A stretch of 64,000 nt of DNA from the NCBI RefSeq assembly GCF_039794105.1, contig NZ_JBDIWA010000014.1, positions 1 to 64,000 of the forward strand, written 5' to 3'. A program made the position numbers and the translations under genes. The stretch is from Kuenenia sp039794105. Lineage in GTDB: Bacteria; Planctomycetota; Brocadiia; Brocadiales; Brocadiaceae. This document shows, piece by piece, positions 25,000 through 34,125 of the stretch (position 1 is its first letter; each line of letters starts with the position of its first letter). A model generated the notes under the pieces. It saw only the letters and a program-made list of their open reading frames with translations, did not search any database and was not told the DNA's origin.

Positions 25000-26160
25000 A
25001 TGGAAAAACTCAGAATAGGAATAGTTAGCTCATGGTGGAATCGGGGACAAAGTACGGTTTCCCGTTATCTCAGGTCTGTTTTTGACAGTTTGGGGCATCA
25101 CACATTCGTACTTGCCCGCCCAACAAGCGATACCGATGATTTGCCAAATTTTATCTCTACGGCCGACGTATGGAACCAGAGGGACGTTACCAGGGCATCA
25201 CGTTTTTTCATCCCCTTAGAAGAATATCTCTCATGGGTAGAAAAAAATGCCATCCGGATCATTTTTTTTGATGAAAACAATGAGTATGACAAGATTAAAT
25301 ATCTGCGGTCACATGGCATAAAAACCTTTGGCCGTTTCGTCTGGGAAGGTTTTGGGGAAAAACATGCAAAAGGCCTTAAAGCAATCCTCCGGACACGGGA
25401 TATAAATGCTTTTTACCGGTATGCGCGGGAATGCTTTACCAATAAGGACGTCATTGGCGCAAAGGAGGCATTTGATATTGTCTATTCTCTTACAAAATGT
25501 GAACAGGCGCGATATAAAGACTTTGGGATTGACAGCCCCTGGATACAGTGGGGCTGCCATCCGGAACTCCTTGCAGTAAAACCGCAAAAACGTGCGGATG
25601 CTATTTATTTTTTCTTTCCGGGCGGTTTTCAGGGGGCTAGAAAACCGATGAGAAAGACGGTTGAAGCCTTTATGAAGGTAAAAAATCCTGACATTCGCCT
25701 GATTATTAAAGCACAGGGAGCAAGGACAACTACCGAGAATATAGATGACTTTTCAGATGCACGGCTCATAAAAATTGTGAAAGACCTGCCCGCAAAGGAA
25801 TATTATGATTTATTCTCATCATGTCATGTATGTTTGGCTCCAAGCAGATGGGAAGGTTTGGGACAACATTTTTACGAAGCAATCTCCTTCGGATTACCCA
25901 CAATCACCAACAACATCCCCCCTCACAATGAGGTCATTGAAGACGGAAAGAATGGTTTGCTTGTAAAATCGGTCAAAATTGGTTATAAACAATCGGGTAT
26001 ATCCATCTACGACCCTGATGTGGATGACCTTGCAAGGGCAATAGAGGAACTGTCTAACGTAAATAAAATAACGGAACTCTCAAACAATACAATACAATTG
26101 CAAAAAAAATATTCATGGAATACCACCACCGAACATATAAAAAAGACTTTTGGATTATAA
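25000..26160 (+). CDS. Glycosyltransferase, GT4-like (paralogue A)
   Basis: A 386-residue GT-B type glycosyltransferase, predicted cytoplasmic. The N-terminal half starts LRIGIVSSWWNRGQSTVSRYL; the C-terminal half holds the donor-binding segment SRWEGLGQHFYEAISFGLP (about 282-300) followed by TNNIPPHNEV, the E-x7-E type arrangement of GT4 enzymes. A very similar paralogue lies at 27159, with more than 30 identical residues around this motif. It opens a cluster of glycosyltransferases and sulfotransferases. Sugar and acceptor are unknown. Confidence 0.85.
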   Translation: MEKLRIGIVSSWWNRGQSTVSRYLRSVFDSLGHHTFVLARPTSDTDDLPNFISTADVWNQRDVTRASRFFIPLEEYLSWVEKNAIRIIFFDENNEYDKIKYLRSHGIKTFGRFVWEGFGEKHAKGLKAILRTRDINAFYRYARECFTNKDVIGAKEAFDIVYSLTKCEQARYKDFGIDSPWIQWGCHPELLAVKPQKRADAIYFFFPGGFQGARKPMRKTVEAFMKVKNPDIRLIIKAQGARTTTENIDDFSDARLIKIVKDLPAKEYYDLFSSCHVCLAPSRWEGLGQHFYEAISFGLPTITNNIPPHNEVIEDGKNGLLVKSVKIGYKQSGISIYDPDVDDLARAIEELSNVNKITELSNNTIQLQKKYSWNTTTEHIKKTFGL

Positions 26161-26179
26161 AGAGAGAGAGAGGTCGCTA

Positions 26180-26584
26180 ATGAACATTTTAACGTCAAAG
26201 CCTGAAATTGATCATATTGCCAGGAAATACAACCTCTTGTTAGTTATACTTTATGGTTCTCAGGCAAGCGGGCGAACTTGTAAAGAAAGTGATATTGATA
26301 TTGCTGTTTTGGGAACAAGACCCATCACCTTTGAAAATCTGATTGATTTGAATAACGAATTTGCTGAAATATTTAAAGTTAAGGAAATAGATGTAAAATC
26401 CCTTCATAATACCAATTCCCTGTTTCGTTATCAGGTAATGAGTAAAGGAGTTCTGCTTTACGGTAAGAGTTATGATTATAATTCTTTTAAATCCTATGCC
26501 TTCCGCGATTATTATGATAGCCAGGACCTTTTAAGATTAAAAGAAGTGCTTATTAAGAAACGGCTGCAAAATTTAGGCGTTTAG
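26180..26584 (+). CDS. mntA: MntA-type nucleotidyltransferase antitoxin
   Basis: A 134-residue minimal nucleotidyltransferase with the catalytic pattern GSQASGRTCKESDID (GS-x10-DxD, about residues 27-41). In the known MntA/HepT systems this enzyme AMPylates the HepT toxin to silence it. The partner gene follows after 8 bases. I use the ATG at 26180 (ribosome site GAGAGAGAGG), not the one at 26150 that overlaps the preceding gene. The module sits between two paralogous glycosyltransferase genes. Confidence 0.85.
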   Translation: MNILTSKPEIDHIARKYNLLLVILYGSQASGRTCKESDIDIAVLGTRPITFENLIDLNNEFAEIFKVKEIDVKSLHNTNSLFRYQVMSKGVLLYGKSYDYNSFKSYAFRDYYDSQDLLRLKEVLIKKRLQNLGV

Positions 26585-26592
26585 TATTTTAG

Positions 26593-27027
26593 ATGATTGA
26601 TAAAGAATTTTTAAAAGAAAAACTGAATTTAATTACCCGTGATTTGGAAAGATTAAAGATATTCTATGATTTTACAATTAGCCAGATTGCGGAAGATTTT
26701 ATAAAGTATGCGGCGCTAAAAAATATCTTAATGGAGATCATTGGCAGGGCTATCGATATTAATGAGCACCTTATTTCTGAATTGGCCCGACCGGATATGG
26801 AAGCGCCAAAGACATATAGAGACACATTCTTACTCCTTACGGACTTGAATGTTTTGCAGAGGGATTTTGCCGGAGAAATCTCGAAAAGCGCCGGATTTAG
26901 AAATGCAATTGTTCATGAATATAACAATTTAGATAAAAGTATTATCTATAAAACAGTCGGAGATGCTATAAATCAATATGCAAAATATTGCAATTATATT
27001 TTGAAATTCATAGAAAGAACCTCTTGA
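26593..27027 (+). CDS. hepT: HepT-like ribonuclease toxin (DUF86)
   Basis: A 144-residue all-helical HEPN-family protein. The active-site pattern R-x4-H-x-Y is present as RNAIVHEY (about residues 111-118). In characterised systems HepT is an RNase whose HxY tyrosine is the AMPylation target of MntA. It lies 8 bases after the mntA-like gene, same strand, the standard order being variable. The required residues are all intact, so the toxin looks functional. Confidence 0.87.
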   Translation: MIDKEFLKEKLNLITRDLERLKIFYDFTISQIAEDFIKYAALKNILMEIIGRAIDINEHLISELARPDMEAPKTYRDTFLLLTDLNVLQRDFAGEISKSAGFRNAIVHEYNNLDKSIIYKTVGDAINQYAKYCNYILKFIERTS

Positions 27028-27158
27028 GAACAACTGCGGCACAGTTATATAAAAAATAAAACATCCGAAAGCAAGAGAACTCATTGTACACCGCCGGCAT
27101 TAACGTATCCTTAGCTTTTACGATTTGTTTGATGATAGTAAAATAAAAGAAAGGTAAA

Positions 27159-28316
27159 ATGATGCATATCGGAATAGTCAGTACCTGGCTAAACAGAGGA
27201 CAGGCTACTGTTTCACGCTATCTGCGCTCTATATTAGATGAACTTGGACACAAGACCTTTGTGCTTGCAAGGCCCACAAGGGATAATGACGCCCTCCCGA
27301 AATTCATTGCAAAATCAGATGTATGGGAACAAGAAGGCGTCTCCCATGCCTCTAATTTTGTAATCCCCTTAAAAGAATACAAAGAATGGGCTGCCCGCCA
27401 TTCACTCGATATGATATTCTTTGATTCAAATTTGCAATTTAAGGAAATTGCGGCGTTACGCGCAATGGGGATAAAGACCATCGGAAGATTTATCTGGGAA
27501 AGTTTCGGGATACAACACCTTACCGGTTATAAAAAAATACCGCGAAAACCATTTATGTTGAAATTTGTTGGAAGATGTTTATTAAGCAATTCAGGCATAC
27601 GCCCCATGAAAGGCGCAATAGACGCATATGACATAATTTATTCTTTAAACAAATGCGAATGCACACGATACGCTGACTTTGGCATTGACAGCCCGTGGGT
27701 GCCGTGGGGATGTCATCCGGAACTTCTCAATTCCGTGTCGAAAAAACGGGAAGACGCCATTTATTTTTATTTTCCCGGGGGCTTTCAGGGCGGCAGAAAA
27801 CCCATACGAAAAACAGTCAAAGCCTTTACGCTGGTAAAAAACCCCAATATAAGGCTCATTATCAAGGCGCAGGGAGAGCGGTCAAATACCGAACATATCG
27901 ATGATTTTACTGATAAAAGAATTATACACATTAAAGAAGATTTATCTGCAAAGGAATATTATGATTTGTTTTCTTCATGCCATGTATGCCTCGCCCCAAG
28001 CAGGTGGGAAGGGCTAGGGCAGCATTTTTATGAGGCAATCTCTTTTGGATTGCCCACAATCACCAATAACATCCCGCCGCATAATGAGGTTATACAAGAC
28101 CGGTATAATGGCATTCTCGTTAAATCACACAAGACCGGCTACACCACTTCAGGTATTCCCTACTTTGACCCTGATGTTGAAGACCTTACACGTGCAATAG
28201 AGGAATTATCCGATCCGGAAACGGTGAAAGCATATGCAGGAAATACGGTGGCCTCACAAAAAATCTTTTCATGGAAAAATACGATAAGACATGCAAAAGA
28301 TGCCTTTGGCCTGTAA
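27159..28316 (+). CDS. Glycosyltransferase, GT4-like (paralogue B)
   Basis: A 385-residue paralogue of the product at 25000, collinear over the full length (IGIVSTWLNRGQATVSRYL at the start; SRWEGLGQHFYEAISFGLP near residue 282). The middle (about 115-160) differs most, so the two may use different acceptors. The ATG at 27159 or the one three bases later may be used; ribosome site AGAAAGG. The two copies probably arose by tandem duplication, with the MntA/HepT genes now between them. Confidence 0.85.
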   Translation: MMHIGIVSTWLNRGQATVSRYLRSILDELGHKTFVLARPTRDNDALPKFIAKSDVWEQEGVSHASNFVIPLKEYKEWAARHSLDMIFFDSNLQFKEIAALRAMGIKTIGRFIWESFGIQHLTGYKKIPRKPFMLKFVGRCLLSNSGIRPMKGAIDAYDIIYSLNKCECTRYADFGIDSPWVPWGCHPELLNSVSKKREDAIYFYFPGGFQGGRKPIRKTVKAFTLVKNPNIRLIIKAQGERSNTEHIDDFTDKRIIHIKEDLSAKEYYDLFSSCHVCLAPSRWEGLGQHFYEAISFGLPTITNNIPPHNEVIQDRYNGILVKSHKTGYTTSGIPYFDPDVEDLTRAIEELSDPETVKAYAGNTVASQKIFSWKNTIRHAKDAFGL

Positions 28317-28363
28317 AATATTATAGATTACCGCCTCCTTACAGTCATTAGTCATTAGTCAGT

Positions 28364-28406
28364 AAATCCCCCTCCCTCTGGGGGGGGTTAGGGGGTCGTC
28401 TTACGA
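28364..28406. repeat. GC-rich dispersed repeat, family A
   Basis: Same core as 11525-11568, including the tail GGGGGTCGTCTTACGATT. It lies 26 bases before the start of the next gene, so it is in that gene's leader. A TCATTAG short tandem repeat precedes it. Confidence 0.8.
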
Positions 28407-28431
28407 TTCTTTTTTGTGGAGATATAAGTGA

Positions 28432-29466
28432 ATGGAAGTTTATTTTAGCACGGTGGTACGGCAGGGGCCAATTGCACAGGGCGGGGAATTGGTTAGCATT
28501 GACTGGGCAACAAAAAAAATAAAGGGCAAAACAACGTTATCGCCTACCGACCCGCTTATTACAGAAAAAGACGATGCTAACCCACGGGGCAACTCAAGGG
28601 GAGGAAGAGGCATTGTTAAGATTAATGATACAATCTATGTCGCAACCTATCATAGCCTGCTGCTTTTTGACCCTTCCCTTACTCCAAAAGGGAAGATATC
28701 AAATAATTTGTTTGTCGGATTGCATGAGATTTTTCATCATGATGACGTAATTTGGCTTACCTCCACCGCAATAGATTGCGTGATTGGCATTGATACACAA
28801 GGAAATTCCATCAAATCCTGGTGGGCAAGGGAAAGTCAAACCCTGCTGAAGCATTTTTCCCTCACACAGTTGAAGATTGATAAAACAACCGACAACAGAC
28901 TGCTGTGGCTGAAAGTCTTACCAGCCAGACAGCCAAGCCATACGCATTTAAATGCAGTTGCAGTGCATAATGATGAGTTATATGTCCTCCTTAACCGGTT
29001 TGGCGCCGTTTACAATACGACAACGAATCGTCTTGTACTGGAAGACCCCTCTATAAAAGGATGCCATAACCTTGTGTTTTTTGAAGATAAAATAATAATT
29101 AATGATACCCAGGGAAAAAGGGTGATGGTCTATGCACAGAACGGCACACTAATCAAGGCTTTATCTTTATTAGACTTTCCTGAAATAAATGCCATATACA
29201 AACTTGCAAACAACGCTTCCAAGGCAAAGTCATCTTCCTTTTTCAAAGGCATTAACTTTTTTTCACGTTTTTTAAACAGGGAGCATGAGATTAAAAGCCC
29301 GTTATTCTTGCGCGGACTTTGCCCTGCCGGTCAATCCCGTATCCTTGTGGGATTTTCTCCCGCAACTATTGCGGAAATTGATATTGAAAAAGGAAGGCTT
29401 CTCGACCTGTTTCCCTATTCTCAGGATATTGCCGTATGTGTGCATGGATTACTGGCATGTAGTTGA
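28432..29466 (+). CDS. Predicted beta-propeller protein of unknown function
   Basis: A 344-residue protein with repeated blades of the type IYVATYHSLLLFDPSL, DVIWLTSTAIDCVIGIDTQG, ELYVLLNRFGAVYN and KIIINDTQGKRVMVYAQNG, which suggests a 6- or 7-bladed propeller. A HTHLNAVAVHNDELYVL segment is reminiscent of the TIGR03032/DUF4915 group, often found near sulfotransferases and glycan genes. No signal peptide. The next gene is a sulfotransferase 28 bases on. Activity unknown; it may bind or process a glycan intermediate. Confidence 0.6.
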   Translation: MEVYFSTVVRQGPIAQGGELVSIDWATKKIKGKTTLSPTDPLITEKDDANPRGNSRGGRGIVKINDTIYVATYHSLLLFDPSLTPKGKISNNLFVGLHEIFHHDDVIWLTSTAIDCVIGIDTQGNSIKSWWARESQTLLKHFSLTQLKIDKTTDNRLLWLKVLPARQPSHTHLNAVAVHNDELYVLLNRFGAVYNTTTNRLVLEDPSIKGCHNLVFFEDKIIINDTQGKRVMVYAQNGTLIKALSLLDFPEINAIYKLANNASKAKSSSFFKGINFFSRFLNREHEIKSPLFLRGLCPAGQSRILVGFSPATIAEIDIEKGRLLDLFPYSQDIAVCVHGLLACS

Positions 29467-29494
29467 TGTATAATTTTCAGAAGGATGTTCCCCT

Positions 29495-30280
29495 ATGCAA
29501 AAAAAACCCTTTATTTACATCGCCTCACTAAGAAGAACGGGCGGCACTGTACTCAGCGAGGCATTAACCATGCTGCCTTATTCTTTTATTCTTCGGGAAC
29601 CGAATTTGGGGAAGAACAAATTCCGCATACAGGAAAATGATTATACATTGTTTTTACAATTTGGGATTGATCTCAAGGCATTTAAACAAAAATATCTGAA
29701 TGAAGAAGATAATTCCCTTATCAATGCCTTGAAAAGCCAAATAATACCAAATCTTACCCCTCACATCCATCAGTTGGGAGTAAAAGAAATCCATCACCGC
29801 GGCTGGCAAAATTATTATCAGGTATTTGAAGACATACGGTTTATCCTGACAGCAAGAGACCCACGGGATATATATGTTTCCATTTATTACCGGAAAAAGC
29901 AGGGAAAGGGAAGCTGGAAAAAAGAATTAACACCGGAAACATTATCGACACACCTTAACAATGAGTTCAACAGACAATTGGAAATGGTTGAACAGGCAAA
30001 CTGCATAAAGGTAAAATATGAAGAATTATGCACAAATACAGAAATATATCAAAAAATAAAGACCTTCCTGGAAAGTGAAATTCCCGATACCGGCGCTATC
30101 GGGCGTTTCAATGCGGCAAACGTTAAACGGAAGGATGAATATGAACTGCATGGCAACATCATTACTGACAAAAGGGTACATCGCTGGCAGCAGGAGCCGG
30201 ATAAAAGGTTAGTTGCCGAGGCAACCAAAATTATCGATTTAATGCCGCACTACTGCGATTTCTGGGGATATAAAAAATAA
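29495..30280 (+). CDS. Sulfotransferase-like protein
   Basis: A 261-residue P-loop sulfotransferase fold. The 5'-phosphosulfate-binding loop near the N-terminus reads SLRRTGGTVLSEAL (usual form RSGTTLL), and the 3'-phosphate-binding segment is FILTARDPRDIYVSIYY (about 113-129). The C-terminal YEELCTN and the tryptophan-containing HRWQQEP match the family. It would move sulfate from PAPS to a sugar or other hydroxyl. The atypical Gly-Gly in the first loop leaves some doubt on activity. First of three sulfotransferase genes in the cluster. Confidence 0.78.
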   Translation: MQKKPFIYIASLRRTGGTVLSEALTMLPYSFILREPNLGKNKFRIQENDYTLFLQFGIDLKAFKQKYLNEEDNSLINALKSQIIPNLTPHIHQLGVKEIHHRGWQNYYQVFEDIRFILTARDPRDIYVSIYYRKKQGKGSWKKELTPETLSTHLNNEFNRQLEMVEQANCIKVKYEELCTNTEIYQKIKTFLESEIPDTGAIGRFNAANVKRKDEYELHGNIITDKRVHRWQQEPDKRLVAEATKIIDLMPHYCDFWGYKK

Positions 30281-30332
30281 AACGCCCTCCCCCTTTCTAC
30301 ATTTTCTCTGCATTCCTTTATTCAATTACACT

Positions 30333-32186
30333 ATGAACATCTACTGCTTTTTAAAGACACGATACAACGGTTTTATGAAAACCTTCGATCAGTACCGTTT
30401 GGTGCTTAAATGGCTAATGGGAGATTCTATCTGGCGGTTCAGAAAAGAATCATTCCTCATCCTTTTTACCAATTTTATCGGGGTATCATTTCAGGTATGG
30501 ACTATTGGCCTTGCAATTTATTACGCCAAGGCTATGCAAAGCGGCAGCACCATAAAACTCCTCCACTATGAATTCAATGCACGGACATCTAATGTATTCC
30601 TTATTTTATGCGGATTATCAATCCTGTTCTCACTGCTGATCGCCGCATGGGCTATTTACTTCTCAAAATCCAGGGGATTAACACTGCGGAGAAAATACGA
30701 AGAATTTTGCACAAAGAGAATATTTCTGCACTTCGGCTCAGGCTTTAAAATCGGAACACCCCTTGAGCAGGATTTCAGCGACGACAAAATTATCGTGCGG
30801 CTGGCAAGAAGGGATTCAAGGTTCTGCAGCAGGGCATTATGGATGATACTTGATACGGTCATACCTTTGGTCACCTTCATGGTCGCCATTGCTACATTAT
30901 TATACATCAATGCGCTTTTAACACTTTTAAACTTTACCCTTATGGGCGTCTCTGCCATATTTCTTTATAAAGTAAGTGTTTATGCAGCGAGAAATTCGTC
31001 ATCACTGGAAAAATTCGCAAAGGGAACAAGCAGGGAATATTTAAGGATTATCCAGCGGCAAAAGGCATTGAACGTCTCAACGCATGAAAACGAACAATGG
31101 CTCGAAAAAACCTTTTTTTCTTCCGGGGCAATAAAAAAGTTTCACGACGCCTATGAAGGAAGGTTGAGATCCCTGGAGTATAGCCAGTTAATCAGCAACA
31201 TTGTCTTCGCCCTGGCGATTTTTTTAATATTGCTCATCATGGGCAGATCTATTATTTCTGAAGGCAAAGGGTGGGGCGAATTAATTGTCTATTTAATAGC
31301 GCTGCGCTTTATGTTGACAAATATGCGGCAGGTAAACAGGAAGGCAACCGGTATCAACCGCCTCTATCCGCAAATCAGAAGATATTTCCAGTTTCTCAGC
31401 GCTACAGTCATTACCCCAAAGACGGAGGCAGTTCCACCGGCAAGTTATATCGTTGCCCCAACAACTATTCATCCTGCAATAGAAGGTTCTCTTGAATACG
31501 GGGAGCTAAAGGCAGGAAGCCGTATGGGACTCCTGAGCACGGTTACATTAAATCGTTATACATTGGGATTTTTGACCGATTGCATACTCGGGCATTCTGT
31601 GGAGAAGACAAAAACCGCCCTTGAATCAATGTGGTTTGTGACTGCGGATTATGAATTTCTCCAGAACCGTTCTTTACGGGAATCCCTCGGTTTCTCAGAA
31701 AAATACACCACCGATGATTTACAAAAAGATTTAACAAAAATGGGTCTGTCGGATAAATACAACGCACAGATGCCTGACAATTTGGATACATCTTTATCGC
31801 CTGATATTTGGAGAAGGATAGACCCAGGCCTGAAATTTTCGCTGGCATTACTCAATGCGTTGCAATCAAATTGTCAGTGGATAATGATTGAGGAAAAGGG
31901 GTTAAGAACCTTGCCGGATAGCGCCAGAAATTATATACTTGACCGCTGTTCCGATAAAATAACAACAATCGTCTTTTTTGAAGACTATGCCGCTGCGGGT
32001 AATTACGGGGAAGAGGTTATAGCGGCAATGGGCCATGGCGAAATTATAGGTTTGGGATCAATAGACTGGTTTAAAAGGAATCAGGACGCCATCAAAGAAA
32101 TACAAATGCCGGAATATAACAGAAACACTGAAAAAGGAGCCGATGACTTCGACCTTGATGACGACCTGGACGATGATGATTTTTAA
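30333..32186 (+). CDS. ABC-exporter-like protein with degenerate ATPase domain
   Basis: 617 residues. Residues ~1-340 contain about six hydrophobic segments in the arrangement of an ABC exporter membrane domain. The C-terminal ~220 residues follow an ABC ATPase in outline but with the motifs lost: the Walker A position reads GSRMGLLSTVTLNRY (about 393-407) without GKS/T, the signature position reads RIDPGLKFSLALLNAL instead of LSGGQ, Walker B is WIMIEEKG (about 515-522), and the switch His is absent (IVFFEDYAA). A very acidic tail ends the protein. It probably cannot hydrolyse ATP; it may be a structural or regulatory partner, or an ATP-independent flippase. The start could also be the ATG at 30375. 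Confidence 0.75.
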   Translation: MNIYCFLKTRYNGFMKTFDQYRLVLKWLMGDSIWRFRKESFLILFTNFIGVSFQVWTIGLAIYYAKAMQSGSTIKLLHYEFNARTSNVFLILCGLSILFSLLIAAWAIYFSKSRGLTLRRKYEEFCTKRIFLHFGSGFKIGTPLEQDFSDDKIIVRLARRDSRFCSRALWMILDTVIPLVTFMVAIATLLYINALLTLLNFTLMGVSAIFLYKVSVYAARNSSSLEKFAKGTSREYLRIIQRQKALNVSTHENEQWLEKTFFSSGAIKKFHDAYEGRLRSLEYSQLISNIVFALAIFLILLIMGRSIISEGKGWGELIVYLIALRFMLTNMRQVNRKATGINRLYPQIRRYFQFLSATVITPKTEAVPPASYIVAPTTIHPAIEGSLEYGELKAGSRMGLLSTVTLNRYTLGFLTDCILGHSVEKTKTALESMWFVTADYEFLQNRSLRESLGFSEKYTTDDLQKDLTKMGLSDKYNAQMPDNLDTSLSPDIWRRIDPGLKFSLALLNALQSNCQWIMIEEKGLRTLPDSARNYILDRCSDKITTIVFFEDYAAAGNYGEEVIAAMGHGEIIGLGSIDWFKRNQDAIKEIQMPEYNRNTEKGADDFDLDDDLDDDDF

Positions 32187-32211
32187 AAGCCTTTATTCCC
32201 TATAAAACAAA

Positions 32212-33123
32212 ATGAAACGACCTGATTTTTTTATTGTGGGCGCACCAAAATGCGGGACGACATTTTTATATAGCCACCTTAAAAACCACCCTGAAATTTT
32301 CATGCCGGAGAGAAAGGAATTGCATTATTTCGGGACGGATTTATATCATCCTGATTTTGTCAGGGACACAACAACCTATCTGTCTTTTTTTCAGAAAGCG
32401 GAAAATGAAAGGAGAATAGGAGAGGCGTCCGTATGGTATCTTTATTCAAAACGGGCGGCATGTGAGATAAAGGCTTTTTCCCCTTCGGCGCAAATTATCA
32501 TTATGCTGAGAAATCCCGTCGATATGATATACTCCTTACACAGTCAATACCTGTATAATGGATGCGAGGATATTGTTGATTTTGAAGATGCCCTGGGAAA
32601 AGAGGATTTGAGGAAAAAAGGGCTGTTTTTACCGAAAAATGCTTATCCTGTGGAAGGCCTTTTCTATCGTGAAACGGCAAAATACACGCAACAGATAAAA
32701 CGATATTTTGAAATATTTGATAGGAAAGCCATTCACTTCATTATTTTTGACGATATAAGGAATAATCCCCAAGCATCCTTACGGGATACCTTCCGTTTTT
32801 TAGGGGTGAATGAAGATATCCGCAATGATGCAAAATTGGTCAATCCAAACAAACGCGCAAAAAGCGTTTTTTTAAGAAATTTACTGCAAAACCCCCCTCC
32901 CTTTTTACTGAATATGTCAAGAAGATTAATACCCCATGCCATTCGCAGCAGAATGAGAAAGGGCATGTGGGATTTCAATATCCGGTACGAATCCCGTATT
33001 CCCATGAGGCCCGAATTACGAAAGAGATTGCAGGATGAATTTAAACCTGAAATCAAACAGTTGAGCGATATGCTGGGAAGAGATTTAAACTATTGGTGTT
33101 CACATTCATCGTTTGCGAATTAA
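32212..33123 (+). CDS. Sulfotransferase, heparan/HNK-type domain
   Basis: A 303-residue cytoplasmic sulfotransferase with a classic 5'-phosphosulfate loop FFIVGAPKCGTTFLYSHL (residues 6-23), the MPERKELHYFG segment and the 3'-phosphate-binding IIMLRNPVDMIYSLHSQ (about 99-115). These match PAPS-dependent carbohydrate sulfotransferases. It likely sulfates the glycan made by the surrounding glycosyltransferases. The stop codon abuts the next ATG directly (33121-33126), so the two are probably translationally coupled. Confidence 0.9.
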   Translation: MKRPDFFIVGAPKCGTTFLYSHLKNHPEIFMPERKELHYFGTDLYHPDFVRDTTTYLSFFQKAENERRIGEASVWYLYSKRAACEIKAFSPSAQIIIMLRNPVDMIYSLHSQYLYNGCEDIVDFEDALGKEDLRKKGLFLPKNAYPVEGLFYRETAKYTQQIKRYFEIFDRKAIHFIIFDDIRNNPQASLRDTFRFLGVNEDIRNDAKLVNPNKRAKSVFLRNLLQNPPPFLLNMSRRLIPHAIRSRMRKGMWDFNIRYESRIPMRPELRKRLQDEFKPEIKQLSDMLGRDLNYWCSHSSFAN

Positions 33124-34125
33124 ATGAAAATAGCCGTCCTTACACGCCCTGAAATTCCTTTTAGTTTGGAAACATACCGCGAAAGTATCAGGAAGGAGTT
33201 GTCAATCCTTGGTGTAGAGATCATTCCCTTTACGAAATCCGGCCCTGACCCTGAAAATTGCGACATCATCTGGGAACCTGGCCTGGCGGGAAACCATACC
33301 CCTCCTGATTTATATAAAAACTTCCGCACCACGATTGTTGCAACCGTTCACGGGGCGGCGCTGTTTACCCTGAAAAGGAATGAGATGGACCTCTCTTTTT
33401 TACAGGCAATACGATGCAAATTTAAAAACCGTAAAACATTATCCGCGTGGAAATGGTTTAAGGGCAAAATATCCGCAGTCATTACCGTTTCCGAATTTGC
33501 CGCACGGGAAGTGTCGCATGTCTTTGCGCTTCCACGCGGAAAGATACACCCTATCTACCATGGCGTCGATCATGAGACGTTTCATCAGGATGGCGATATT
33601 GCAAAGGTATCAGAACCCTATTTCCTACATGTCTCACAGTATAGTCCAAAAAAAAATGTTGACAGGATTATCCACGCATATGAAAATCTTTCAAATAACA
33701 GAAAGCCGGAACTTATCATGATAGCGCCCGGATACACAAAAACCATCCGCGTTAATGGAATAAGGCATATTCGGGAAAAGTATTCTCCCTACGAATTGGC
33801 AAAATGGTACAGAGGGTCAATTGGATTTGTATTCCCTTCCCTGCATGAAACGTTCGGCATGCCTGTTTTAGAGGCATTGGCATGCGGCTGTCCGGTAATA
33901 ACATCAAACGCCACTGCATGCGCCGAAATAGCAAACGACGCCGCCCTTCTCGTAAATCCGCGTTCAGAACACGATATTACCTGCGCAATGCAGCGCCTGG
34001 GAGAAGATGCTTCACTGCGCGATGCGTTAAGAAAAAAGGGATTAGCCCGCGCACAGAATTTTTCATGGCAAAAAAGCGCAAGGGAACATTTGGACGTATT
34101 TGAAAAAGTACTGAAATCAAGATAA
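33124..34125 (+). CDS. Glycosyltransferase family 4
   Basis: A 333-residue GT-B enzyme. The N-terminal domain is followed by the linker IYHGVDHETF, the FLHVSQYSPKKNVDRII segment that begins the second domain and the donor-binding motif HETFGMPVLEALACGCPVI (about 241-259), then TSNATACAEIANDAA. It resembles mannosyl/rhamnosyl transferases of GT4, but the sugar cannot be deduced. It is joined without gap to the sulfotransferase before it and overlaps the one after it (TAATG), so glycosyl transfer and sulfation are co-expressed. Confidence 0.92.
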   Translation: MKIAVLTRPEIPFSLETYRESIRKELSILGVEIIPFTKSGPDPENCDIIWEPGLAGNHTPPDLYKNFRTTIVATVHGAALFTLKRNEMDLSFLQAIRCKFKNRKTLSAWKWFKGKISAVITVSEFAAREVSHVFALPRGKIHPIYHGVDHETFHQDGDIAKVSEPYFLHVSQYSPKKNVDRIIHAYENLSNNRKPELIMIAPGYTKTIRVNGIRHIREKYSPYELAKWYRGSIGFVFPSLHETFGMPVLEALACGCPVITSNATACAEIANDAALLVNPRSEHDITCAMQRLGEDASLRDALRKKGLARAQNFSWQKSAREHLDVFEKVLKSR

